A stretch of DNA of 64,000 bases. Origin: Lamellibrachia columna (lineage: Eukaryota > Annelida > Polychaeta > Sabellida > Siboglinidae). Shown here in pieces: positions 15,901-25,657 of this stretch (within the stretch, counting starts at the first letter, position 1; the number at the start of each line of letters is the position of its first letter). Made by a program: the position numbers and the translations under genes. The stretch covers positions 13,034,282 through 13,098,281 of the forward strand of contig OY759262.1 of NCBI GenBank assembly GCA_963662155.1, in the 5' to 3' direction. The notes beneath the pieces were generated by a model that was given only the letters and a program-made list of their open reading frames with translations, had not been told where the DNA came from and searched no databases.

Positions 15901-18900
15901 GTTGAATTTCTTGAAGTATGCTGTCTTGATGGCCATATATTCTTGGACTTCCTTCGCACAGCATACACATGGTGGTGACTAATGCCACCTCTTGCAACAA
16001 TCCTCTAATAGTAACTAATCAGTGTGTGTTGTTAGGATAAGATAACAATCTAATAATTGTCTTGCTACTTATTTTATCTTAGTTTCTTATCCCATTAGCT
16101 GTGAACAAGTCATAGATATAGGCAATTGTTTGTTAAAAAAAGGAAGGAGTACTTAATTTAATTATTAGTTCTCTCATTAACAAGATTTATTAATAGTATC
16201 TCCTCAGTTTAAACAACAAACAGCAGGTGTTTTTGTATGCTTTGCAACAAAGACATTACTGCTCAGAGCAGTCTATATTCACTATTATGAGGTCATCGGT
16301 GCTGACACCTGGTGACCAGCACTAAGACTGCTGACACTTGGTGACCAGAACTATAAATAAATATCCCCCTTTTCTCACCCTTTAGGGTTACTGGCAGGTG
16401 GAAGGCTCCACCTAAAATTGTTGGCATTGATCATTCCATACTCAGGGATCCCACGGGAACATTTAACACCATTTTTATCCTTTGCATCATTCCATTAAAT
16501 AAAACCTTTTGGCGTTAATAAATAAATAAAAGCTCTGGGCTCCAGGTCTAATTAAATAGGGAGTTTCTTTCTGCCTGAATATGTATTTGGAGAAGGTGAA
16601 TCAATGTTTCAAATCTATTAAAAAATTCAGAACAATGTTGTGTGTTATAATTATTTCATGAGTACACTGTTCTCCATAGATGCAGCTCCAGCGGGGTCGG
16701 AAACACCTGCAAAATCTGCAGATGCACCGCCGCCACCACCATCTGCTGCTGCTGAGCCAGCACCACCACCAGCTGCAGCAGCACCGTCAGCGCCAGGTCC
16801 AATCCCCACTGCACCGCCACCGGTACCACCTCTACCATCAGCACCAATGACCTCCAAGCCGACATCCAGCGTGAAGGTGATGCCAGCCATGCCGACAGGG
16901 GTCCGCAGTGAACACAGGGTGAGGGCATTACTACACTTTGCTTATTAAGTGTAGACAGGGTCTGTTATTTTCACTGATATGGTTCAGTGGACTGCAGTGT
17001 TAAAAATATAGTACTTTTAATTAGGGCTGTATTCACTGTGGGGGAAACATTTGAATGAAACCAATGCAGCCGCAGGTGTTGTGTGGTGTGGTTATCTTTG
17101 AAATATAGGCTCTTTCTCCAGATAAGTAATAACCTGCTGCTGATAGAGAGCGGTGGAAAAGAACAACAGCCAAGGTAGTGCAACAGTATAAGAAGTAGTT
17201 GGCCTCAACCCTTTATAATTAGCTAAAACCTCCATGAAAATTTATCTCCCCTGCCAATATGCCATGTCATACTCCACTGGTTACACCTAAACATCTACTG
17301 GACATATGTTATGATGTCTGCGTGCGCCCATGTCATGTCATAAAACACGAACATTTAATTTAACACAATTTCCTTGTGATGTTTAATTAAATCAGGTGAA
17401 AATGACCCGAATTAGGCAGAGGATAGCGCAGCGACTGAAGGAAGCTCAGAGTACTTGTGCCATGCTGACTACGTTCAATGAGATTGACATGAGGTGAGTT
17501 GTTTATAACTCTGCATACAGTAGTAGTATTATATAACATTAAACATGAAATTGAATGACTACTTTGTCAGTGTCATGCTCCCCCTTCGATAGCCAGCCCA
17601 AGGGTTTATTCTTTGGTTCTAGGGTAATAACTATGTCTACACAATGTAATCCTACCCCCCAACAATTTTGGGTTTCTTCATTTTGCATTACACTTTTTAA
17701 CTGCAGTTTAACAAGATTTAACAAGATTTGCCATCCAAGCCAAAGGCCCAGATGGCAAGTGGACAAGGAAGCCATTGGCTTATCGAGAGTCCAACAATGT
17801 TCATCTACTTATAACCCGCCCTCCTGAGATATGTGTCTACCTTATTTTTAAACATATTCACGCTGCTAGCAGTTACACAATCTGTAGACAATTTGTTCCA
17901 TTCATTTATTGTCCTCTGTGAGAACGAGTGCTTCCTGATGTCCAATCTACATTGATCCTTTACTAATTTTACCTCATGTCCTCTAGTTCTGCTATCCTTC
18001 TTGAGTGAGAAAAACATATTTCTATCAATATTTTCATACCCATTCAATATCTTAAAAACTTCAATCTGATCTCCTCTTAACCTCCTTGTCTGTAGAGTTG
18101 TTAAACCACATTCTTTCAGGCGTTCTTCATAACTAAGGTCTCTCAGTTCTGGAATCATTTTAGTTGCTCTCCTTTGTATGCACTCAAGCGTATATATATC
18201 CTTCTTACGATATGGTCTCCATGCTTGTATACAGTATTCTAAATGAGGTCTAACTATTGCTTTATAAAGAGGTATAATTAACTTTTTTCCCTTGTATGTT
18301 ATGTTTCTTCTAATCAATCCAAGAATTTGATTACCCTTTGAAGCTGCAATACCACACTGCTCTGAAACATTCATATCAGCGCTTATTGTAACTCCTAAGT
18401 CCTTTTCTTTTACAGTAGTACCCAGAACAGTATCTCCCATTTTATAGTTTACATTCAAGTTCCCATGTCCTGTATGTAGGCATTTACATTTCCCAAAATT
18501 GAACAACATCTGCCATTTCTCAGACCATTTCACTAATCTGTCTAGATCATTTTGTAAATGTTGTTTATCACCATCAGTATTAACTTTTCTAAACAGTTTT
18601 GTGTCATCCGCAAATTTCAGTACGTTACTTGTTATACTGTCGTCCAAGTCATTGATATAAATTAAGAATAATATAGGTCCTAATACTGATTCTTGAGGTA
18701 CCCCACTCAAAACCGATTTCCAATTTGAAACTTCTCCATCTACTACAACTCGTTGTCTTCTGTCAGTCAGCCATTGTTCTATCCAGTCAGTTATGCTATC
18801 CCCGATACCATGGGCTTTTAATTTAAGTAGTAATCTTTGATGTGGCACTTTGTCAAAAGCTTTCTGAAAATCTAAGTAGATAATATCTACTGGCGATCCC

Positions 18901-21900
18901 ACGTCTATCCACTTAGTGATTTCTTCCAAAAAACATAACATATTTGTTAAGCATGACCTCGCTTTAAGGAATCCATGTTGAGATGAATTTAATAATTTAT
19001 GCTTAACGAGGAAGTCCACCATATGGTATTTAATTAACCGTTCTAATAATTTACAAATCACTGACGTTAAACTCACTGGTCTGTAATTCTCTGACTTATT
19101 TCTCGAACCCTTTTTAAATAATGGTATGATGTTTGCTTCTTTCCATTCAAACGGAACAACTCCCTCTTTTAATGACAAGTTGAATACTCTTGCAAGTGGT
19201 ATACTGATTTGTTCTACTGTTTCCATTAGTAATTTTGGAGGAATCCCATCCACTCCCGGTGATTTGTTATCATTCATTGCCTTTATTTTCTTAGCTACCA
19301 ATTCTGGAGTTACAACTAACGGACCTAAATAGTCAGATTTAGCCCCCTGAAATTTAGCATCAGCAACTGGTAATGAACTAATATCTTCTTTGGTAAACAC
19401 TGAACTGAAGTAACCATTTAGGTCTTCCGCCATTAAAATCCCCTGTGATATTATATTTCCAGCACTGTCTTCTAGAGGTCCAACCTTGTCTTGTACGTTT
19501 TGTTTACTCCTGACATATGCATAAAAACTCTTGCTGTCATTTTTTATGTTACATGCTAGTTTTTGCTCATAGCTTTTAGATTGTCTGATTTCAGTTGTAG
19601 CTGCATTAAGTGCCTCTTTGTATTTTGCATAGTCTTCTTCCTTTCTGGTACGCCTATAAACCCTCCACATAGTTTGTTTTAGCATTATTTTTCTAATAGC
19701 CTCTTTTGACAAGTGTTTCTTTCTACACCGTTTTCCTTGTTTTTGGAAGGGAACAAATTTATCGATGATACTCTCAATTTCATATTTTAGAATATTCCAA
19801 CATTCAATTGCGGTCTTATTCATCAGCATGTTATTCCAATCTAGCTTTGCTAAATATTTTCTCATATCTTTGTAGTTACCTTTGTGGAAGTTTCTCTTGT
19901 ACGTTTTCTTATTTTTACTTTCTGATTTTACTTTGATGTCAAAATGTATTTGATTATGGTCACTGTTACCCAATGGTTCAAATATTTTTACATTGTCCAC
20001 TAATTCTTTTTGTGATGACAAAACTATATCTAATACATTTTCTCCCCTGGTTGGTTCTAGTACGTGCTGAGTAAGAAAGCTATCCTGGATTAAAAATAGA
20101 AATTGTTGGTCCTCAATCCCTGTGCTCTCTAGAGAATTCCATTGTATGTGTCCATGGTTAAAATCTCCCATTATGATACATTCCCCTTTACTAACTTCCT
20201 TTATAGCGTTTTTATTTTTGTGTTGTCCTCTTCGTTTATGTTTGGACTTCGGTAAACTAATCCAACAGTTAATTTTGAATTTCCTGAAACAATTTTGCAC
20301 CAAACAGCTTCATCGCAATCTGCTTCCCTTTCTAGTTTTATTTCATAAGCCTGAAAAGATTCTTTAACATATAAAATAACTCCCCCCGCCCCTTCTTCCT
20401 ATTCGGTCTTTCCTGAACATTACATATCCTGTCAGTCCTAATTCAGCATCTGTTATATCTATGTTGGCCCATGATTCAGTTATACCAATTATGTGAGGGT
20501 CAATATCTTCTACCATAATGTTTAATTCGTTTTTCTTATTTACTATGCTCCTTGCATTTAAACATACGCATCTATAACCTTTTTCAGAGATGTTTTTTCG
20601 GATGATTTGATATTGGTTTATCTGTGCTAGTGGCCTCTTGTTCTGCTTGAGACACCTCTAGGTAACCCCCCTGCACTTCTAGTTTAAAGAATGTTTACTT
20701 CCAAAAATATTTGTCATTGTACCCAAGTCACTATCTACTGCTGCTGAAAGTTTGTCCGCGAATACTGCCGCCCCCTTTCCACTTAAATGAAGCCCATCCT
20801 TCATGTACATGTCAGCCCTCCCAACAAAACTTCCCCATAAATCCACAAATCCAACTTCCTCTTCCCTACATAACTTCTGGACTAACATGTTAATTGCCAT
20901 CCCCCGACAATTTCGATATTTGTGACCCCTCCTGCCCATTACAGGTAAAATCACTGACAGTATTACCTGCTCAACCCGCGTCTGTTTTAGTGTTCTGACC
21001 AACTGCCTATATTTCCTAACTATGGCAGTTGTACCCTCCCTCTCTACGTTATTTGTCCCTACGTGTACTAAAACAGATCCACCCTTACCCGAGCCTACGA
21101 TGTTTTTTACCCTCTCAGTTATCGCCTCTATTTTGGCTCCAGGCAAGCAGACCACCACATCATCTCCCTTGTTTAAGACTCTGTCGGTCTTTCTAACTAT
21201 CGAATCCCCCACAAACATCCTCACTCTCTTCCTCACCCCCTCTATCACTGCTGCAGAATAACTCTTCCTTTCGATCCCCTCCATCACATTCTGTCCTGAC
21301 CCCTGCCCTCCTTCGCTCCTGTCTCCCCCACTTCCCACTCCTTTGCTCTTGTCTCTCCCACTCCCCTCTTCTTCACTCCGGTTGTTTTCCCTCCTGTCTC
21401 CCCCACTCCCTTATCCTTCCCTCCTGTCTCCCCTGTTCCCCTCTCCTTCACTCCGGTTGTCTTCCCTCCTGTCTCCCCTGCTCCCCTCTCCTTCACTCCA
21501 GTTGTCTTCCCTCCCGTTCCTTTCCTTCCTGTCTCCTTACGTCCTGTCTCCCTACTACCTGTCACCTTCCCTCCTCTCAGCTTCCTCCCAGGCTGCGGTG
21601 AGCTCTCCCTAGCATCTCTTGTGTCTATCCCCACTTTATCATCTACTGTTCCCCCACCGGAACTGCTGGCACAACCCCCCTGTTCCCTTCCCACCATTGC
21701 CACAACGAGCAGCCTCAGCTCTTCCAACTCCACCTCTAGTTCCTTCATCTTCGTACATCCCCTACACTCAAAACTAAAACTATCTGCCTGGACCTCAGCC
21801 CAGGACTTCTCGCACCCAGACTTGATGAAGTCCACCCAGTTACTGCAACTGTGTGGCACGAAAATGCATTATAAAATGCAAATGCAAAGTTACTCAAATT

Positions 21901-24253
21901 ACTGTTGAAATAACAACAAGTGCATTTTGATAATTAAAACCAATTGTAATGTGTAAATTGCTTGTTAAATGTATGTAATCAGTTTGACTGTACATGTGCT
22001 TAGTTGCACCAGTTCTGGTTGCCACACACACATACATGGTGTGTTCTAGTAACATAATGGTGTGTTCTAGTAACATCATGGGCATGCGGACCAAGTATAA
22101 GGATGCATTTCTCAAGAAACACGGCATTAAGCTTGGCTTCATGTCGGCGTTTGTCCGAGCCTGTAGCTATGCCCTTGAAAACCAGCCAGTAGTCAATGCT
22201 GTCATCGATGAGAAAGAGATCGTGTATCGCGACTACGTTGACATCTCTGTTGCCGTGGCAACACCTAGGGTATGTATTGTTGGTACAACTGTGATGTCAT
22301 AAAATGCTTTCAACATCTGCACTACTCTCACATTGTGTGGCTATTGGACTTATTTCAAGTACCTTTATTTCGTAAAGTACAAATCTGGATGTTGTATTAC
22401 ATACAGCAGTTGCAATAAAAGCAGACGGCATCAGACATACTTTATGGGATACTGTTAACCATTTAATTTTTTATCAATTCAAAGGTTACACTTTCGCTAC
22501 TTCAGTAATTAGGTGCACAGTTTTCAACGATGCCGAGACAAATCTCATAAAAAATGTCTAATGGTGCACAGAACATAAATCTCATTAGTTCATTTATTCT
22601 TACAGGGCTTAGTTGTGCCAGTTTTACGCGATGTCCAGGCAATGAATTACGCTGACATAGAGCTAGGATTAGCAGCATTGGGTGAAAAGGTATGTTTTTA
22701 CTTGTTTCACACCTTACATATTTATCTTCCATGTCGTACGATTCATTGGTTGAAGTTATGCGTGGCGTAGTAATGTCCTATAATATTTACCCATGCAATT
22801 CTGCACAGTATTGGGCATCCTCATGTTCCTTCAAGTTGGGTCTGGTGATTCGCCTGATCAGTTTCCAACAGCCATCTCGATCCTGCTCCACATCCCAGTA
22901 CAGCCATGGAGAGTCCAGTTGAATCTTTTATTTGGTTCACCCACCTGCTGGGGCATTCTCTCTTCCGTTTTTCTTCCACCGTTTCTTTGTGCCCCAAAAC
23001 AATGTCATGAATACTGAATTGGTGTACGTTGTATTTTGTAATTGTTCCTAAACGGGCCAGTGTGTTGCATTATTGTCCACAGAAATATTTTTGTCAAAAT
23101 GATATAGTCGTTTAGGCTTTGCATCACAGATGAAAGTTTGAACCTCATCATAAAATTTAGAGATTTGTTTCTCTAGAGAATAAGGTAACTGTTTAACACT
23201 AGTGGTGTCATTTGGTCATTACTGTAGAACAACTGAAAAGTGGTGCCAAATGTTTAACACCAGATGGCGACACTTTTCAGTTGTTCCACACTAGTCAAAT
23301 TACAATAATTGTGGATCCTGCTGATTAAAGAATGGGGTGTATGCTAATTAGGGCAAGTATAATATGGGGACTGACCGGACAAGATGGGGGGACTGATTGC
23401 GACAAATGTTCCCAGGCTGTTTTTGTCGCAGGAACAGTTCGATGATAATGATGCATAATAGGTGAATTACAGTATTTCCTTTCACTTGGTCCTAACCTGT
23501 GAATGTGTGATGTGACTGCAGGCCAGGAAAGACGACCTGGCGATAGAAGACATGGATGGGGGAACTTTCACTATCAGCAACGGAGGGGTCTTTGGTTCCG
23601 TGTTTGGTACACCCATCATCAACCCACCCCAGTCCGCTATTCTCGGCATGCACGGCATATTTGACCGGCCGGTAGCCATCGATGGCAAGGTATGTGTAGC
23701 TCAACCATGTGTGATTTCTGATGAACTAGGGTTGCCTTACAGCGTTTATGGAAATCTGCACATGTTCGGTCAGTTTCTGTCATAAAATAGAGAAGTACAG
23801 AACACAAGAGTTGTCAGGTAGCAGCAACATTGTGGCATCTTGTTTTGGTCAGTTCTGACCAGCTCGGACTGTTTAATTGGAAACAAGTTTTGTTGCTTTT
23901 TTAATGTTATTTAACATTAAAAAGGTGAAATTTGCACATTGACCAATCTGTGTGTTGTTCCAGAAAATCATTTTCCATAAGAAACATTCTTATTGAAGGA
24001 AACATTTTCAGGATTGTTGCTACTTTCCGGTTCCAAGGAATAGAATGCCTTTCATGCAACATTTCTGCTCCAGTGTTTTCCTTTGAGAACTGATGATGTC
24101 TGCATTTGTTGTTTTCAGGTTGAAGTTCGCCCCATGATGTACGTGGCACTAACGTACGACCATAGACTTATAGACGGCAGAGAAGCCGTTGTCTTCCTGC
24201 GCACCATCAAGTCTGCCGTGGAAGACCCACGTGTCCTGCTGCTTGACATTTAG
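9841..24253 (+). CDS. DLST: Dihydrolipoyllysine-residue succinyltransferase, E2 of 2-oxoglutarate dehydrogenase complex (13 exons)
   Basis: DLST transfers the succinyl group from lipoamide to CoA in the TCA cycle, in the mitochondrial matrix. Exons: 9841-9930, 11432-11468, 11726-11774, 13610-13644 (tentative), 14913-14990, 15294-15349, 15788-15896, 16680-16918, 17396-17493, 22071-22269, 22606-22689, 23522-23689, 24119-24253. All have AG/GT borders, and phases join to 1377 nt (458 residues; human DLST has 453). Residues 1-70 form a basic, acid-poor leader. The lipoyl domain spans about 74-150 with lipoyl-lysine K115 in EIETDK. A Pro/Ala linker and the catalytic domain follow, ending with DHRLIDG (His429, Asp433) and LLLDI. 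There is no separate E1/E3-binding domain, as is usual for animal DLST. Intron 9 holds an antisense LINE. Exon 10 has a duplicated acceptor. Confidence 0.93.
11432..11774 (+). CDS. DLST: DLST exons 2 and 3, leader microexons
   Basis: Exon 2 (11432-11468, 37 nt) follows TTTTCCGTTTCAG and ends before GTACAT. Exon 3 (11726-11774, 49 nt) follows ATGTTTCAG and ends before GTGAGTGC. Joined in phase they read [12 protein letters not shown] then [16 protein letters not shown], continuing a basic leader. The exon 3 acceptor is CAGCAG, a NAGNAG site that could shift by one codon. Confidence 0.5.
12318..12634 (-). mobile_element. tRNA-derived SINE with L2/CR1-like tail
   Basis: Read on the minus strand, the head has an A-box-like TGGCGAGGTGGTTAGAAC and a B-box-like GGTTTCAAATCC, as in a tRNA-derived SINE. 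The far end contains AGTGCTTTGAGCAG and ACTGCGTTATATAAG, which resemble the short 3' tail shared by L2/CR1-type LINEs and their partner SINEs. Related pieces at 27996-28165 and 29096-29190 show it is a family. It sits in DLST intron 3. It is a SINE head, not a functional tRNA gene. Confidence 0.7.
13021..13138. repeat. 59-bp direct tandem duplication
   Basis: Two nearly identical 59-bp units start at 13021 and 13080 (GAGGTCATAAGCCTGG...). They lie immediately before a larger duplication in the same intron. Confidence 0.85.
13130..13580. repeat. About 230-bp imperfect tandem duplication
   Basis: The block starting near 13130 (ACCACTAATTGGTGCTA, then TCTGACAATAAGGATAAT, then CACAGCCTGTAGTACCC) recurs from about 13366 with scattered substitutions and a short indel. 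The second copy ends about 30 bases before the tentative DLST exon 4. Confidence 0.85.
13610..13644 (+). CDS. DLST: DLST exon 4, tentative
   Basis: A strong pyrimidine tract (TTTTTGTCTCCTTTCTAG) precedes this segment. The phases of exons 3 and 5 require an intervening exon of length 2 modulo 3; 35 nt (donor GTGGAG) or 26 nt (donor GTTTTG) would both work. The peptide [12 protein letters not shown] has no recognisable match, so the call rests on phase and the acceptor alone. Confidence 0.3.
14913..15896 (+). CDS. DLST: DLST exons 5-7, lipoyl domain
   Basis: Three exons (14913-14990, 15294-15349, 15788-15896) encode the lipoyl domain. Exon 5 reads [17 protein letters not shown], exon 6 ends in EIETDK with the lysine that carries the lipoyl group, and exon 7 reads [19 protein letters not shown]. 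Borders are AG/GTGGGG, CAG/GTGAGT and TAG/GTGAGT, and phases agree. The similarity to animal DLST is strong along the whole domain. Confidence 0.92.
15465..15560. mobile_element. Fragment of a MITE-like interspersed repeat
   Basis: CAAAACAAAACACCAATTCC and CCAGTTACAGTGCAATTGA match the right-hand end of the fuller copies at 36890-37278 and 45836-46226. Only the terminal part is present, within DLST intron 6. Confidence 0.5.
16680..16918 (+). CDS. DLST: DLST exon 8, Pro/Ala linker
   Basis: The exon encodes a flexible linker of Ala and Pro runs ([15 protein letters not shown] and similar), which lets the lipoyl arm swing between active sites. It ends with GVRSEHR, which joins exon 9 ([14 protein letters not shown]) at the start of the catalytic domain. 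Confidence 0.9.
17396..17493 (+). CDS. DLST: DLST exon 9, start of catalytic domain
   Basis: Follows AATCAG and ends ATGAG|GTGAGT. It encodes [18 protein letters not shown] and [12 protein letters not shown], which are highly conserved in DLST. Its last codon is split and completed by exon 10, more than 4.5 kb downstream beyond a LINE insertion. Confidence 0.93.
17805..20640 (-). pseudogene. LINE ORF2: endonuclease-reverse transcriptase, frameshifted
   Basis: This encodes the endonuclease and RT that nick target DNA and copy the LINE RNA. The RT portion is one frame from about 20303 to the stop at 17805, with [27 protein letters not shown] and the catalytic FADDTKLF. Upstream, the endonuclease is recognisable as [14 protein letters not shown] and [11 protein letters not shown], then [11 protein letters not shown] and [13 protein letters not shown], then [13 protein letters not shown]. 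These pieces are in different frames: one shift lies in the G-rich run near 20385 and another in the A-rich run near 20220-20230. SVLG in the RT replaces the more usual GSVLG context by a Gly-to-Glu change. Confidence 0.85.
20679..21859 (-). pseudogene. LINE ORF1: Cys-rich N-terminus plus SGNH esterase domain, frameshifted
   Basis: The N-terminal frame (21859-21284) has a PHD-like Cys pattern (CSNW...GCEKSW...CRGCTKM), a leucine-rich coiled stretch, and a low-complexity region of [12 protein letters not shown] repeats. The second frame (21338-20679) carries SGNH-hydrolase motifs: [10 protein letters not shown] (block I), LVHVGTNN (block III) and DGLHLS (block V). Such esterase domains are known in ORF1 of CR1 and L2-like LINEs. 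The two frames overlap by 55 bases, so one indel, probably in the repeat region, has split a single ORF1. Confidence 0.8.
22031..22092 (+). repeat. 21-bp tandem duplication across the DLST exon 10 acceptor
   Basis: GGTGTGTTCTAG|TAACAT occurs twice, 21 bases apart, giving AG acceptors ending at 22049 and 22070. The second gives the conserved junction DMSNIMGMR. The first would add seven in-frame residues (SNIMVCS). Both copies keep the same upstream pyrimidine-poor tail. Confidence 0.92.
22071..24253 (+). CDS. DLST: DLST exons 10-13, catalytic core
   Basis: Exons 22071-22269, 22606-22689, 23522-23689 and 24119-24253 encode most of the catalytic (2-oxoacid dehydrogenase acyltransferase) domain: [87 protein letters not shown] and [12 protein letters not shown]. 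The active-site His and Asp of the HxxxDG motif are present. The stop TAG is at 24251-24253. Every border is AG/GTATGT or an equivalent strong site. Confidence 0.95.
22790..22985 (-). mobile_element. 3' fragment of an endonuclease-RT LINE
   Basis: On the minus strand, frames with shifts read [15 protein letters not shown] and [11 protein letters not shown], followed by [15 protein letters not shown]. This resembles the C-terminal tail of LINE reverse transcriptases (typically ...AEDRDGWRxLV). Only about 200 bases remain, within DLST intron 11. The family could be the one represented by the fragment at the right edge of the window. Confidence 0.45.
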
Positions 24254-24530
24254 ACACTGGAACTGTTTCCTCGTGTCTGTTGCCAATTCACGGCACATGC
24301 TCTGCACTTGGTATATGTTTGTGATATTTGTGAAAAACTTACGTGTTTTAGAGGAATTGCCAAACGTTTGGTGGAGGTTCACACTAATTGTATTTGTTAC
24401 AACAAAATTAATATTCCCTGGAGTTAACTAGTTCTAACGTTTTATCGTGACCTGTCCACAGAGTCCACACACGATGCTGTGTGTCTCTATGTGCATCCTG
24501 GTGGTGTGACCACTGTGCTTTGTTAATTTA

Positions 24531-24536
24531 AATAAA
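24531..24536 (+). terminator. Polyadenylation signal of DLST
   Basis: AATAAA lies about 280 bases after the DLST stop codon. A second AATAAA at 25121-25126 could serve a longer 3' UTR. Confidence 0.5.
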
Positions 24537-25299
24537 ACTGCATGTTGTAAAAAGCTTCTTGGAGATGTTGCAGTATTGTTTGAAACAATGCGTGTTGTAG
24601 ATATTGTACATTCAGGTAAGTGCAATTAAATCGTTGACCAATGACAAGACGCACAAATTCGATGTAATAAGTACGTAACCTTTTGCTCAGTTTGAGGTGA
24701 TTTAGTGTTGTGTTTCCTGAGTGTGCTACAACTGTTAACATGAATCTGGATGCTACAAAGATCTTGGTTCATTCCCCACAGCATGTGTGGCACATCAGTT
24801 AACTGGGTCACTGAATAAGTTTGTGTTTTGTATGCACAGAACTGTGCACTATTGTAAAGCATGGGATATTCCGGCCAGTGCTTATTCGCAAATAAATGTT
24901 AATGTGCACAAAACCTTGCAATATTTTCCAGTAGGTTACATCACAGCTTAAAACATTTTCAGAAGACACCTCGCTAAGATGCATCATTGTTAACTCAGCA
25001 CTGTGATAATGCACAGTGAAAAGCTGAGAGGATCATTTGATGTGGACTTTTTCACTTATTGTTCATGCCTTCAAGTATTGCTAATTCGTGGCTTAACTAG
25101 ATCGTCATAGGACTGTTATGAATAAAGAATATCAAGAATGTTCTGTTTACTGTATATAATTTTTCAATACGACACAGTATTGAGTTGTTCACGGTGATAC
25201 TTTTTTGTTATTTTAGAAAGTTCCTGATGAATATCATTACTTTTCTAAGGAATACAAGAAAACCGTAAGGTTTCTGTTTTCGAAGTCCACTGTACGGAA

Positions 25300-25657
25300 A
25301 GGACCACTTGGCTGATTGTACAGGAAGGACAACTTGGCTGGTTGTACAGAATAAACCACTTGGCTGGTTGTACAGAATGGACCACTTGGCTGGTTGTACA
25401 GAATGGACCACTTGGCTGGTTGTACAGAATGGACCACTTGGTTGGTTGTACAGAATGGACCACTGGACTGGTTGTACAGAATGGACCACTTGGTTGGTTG
25501 TACAGAATGGACCACTTGGTTGGTTGTACAGGATGGGCCACTTGGCTGGTACAGAATGGACCACTGGGCTTGTACATAATGGACCACTGGGCTGGTTGTA
25601 CAGAATGGACCACTTGGCTGGTTGTACAGAATTTGACTACTTGCCTGGTTGTACAGT
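25300..25657. repeat. 26-bp minisatellite, about 14 copies
   Basis: The unit contains GGACCACTTGGCTGGTTGTA followed by CAGAAT and repeats with modest variation; two copies have internal deletions near 25550-25580. It lies just downstream of DLST. The open frames on both strands through it are repeat artefacts. Confidence 0.95.

Larger units (their letters stand above)
17709..21870 (-). mobile_element. CR1/L2-type non-LTR retrotransposon, near full length, antisense in DLST intron 9
   Basis: The element runs right to left: ORF1 at 21859-20679, ORF2 at about 20640-17805, then a short 3' UTR ending near 17709 with the tandem repeat TTAAATCTTG, the kind of short repeat seen at CR1/L2 3' ends. 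ORF1 has a Cys-rich N-terminus and an SGNH-hydrolase (esterase) domain. ORF2 has an endonuclease and a reverse transcriptase. Several single-base frameshifts break it, so this copy is probably dead, but the RT frame is intact over more than 700 codons, which suggests a fairly recent insertion. Confidence 0.88.
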
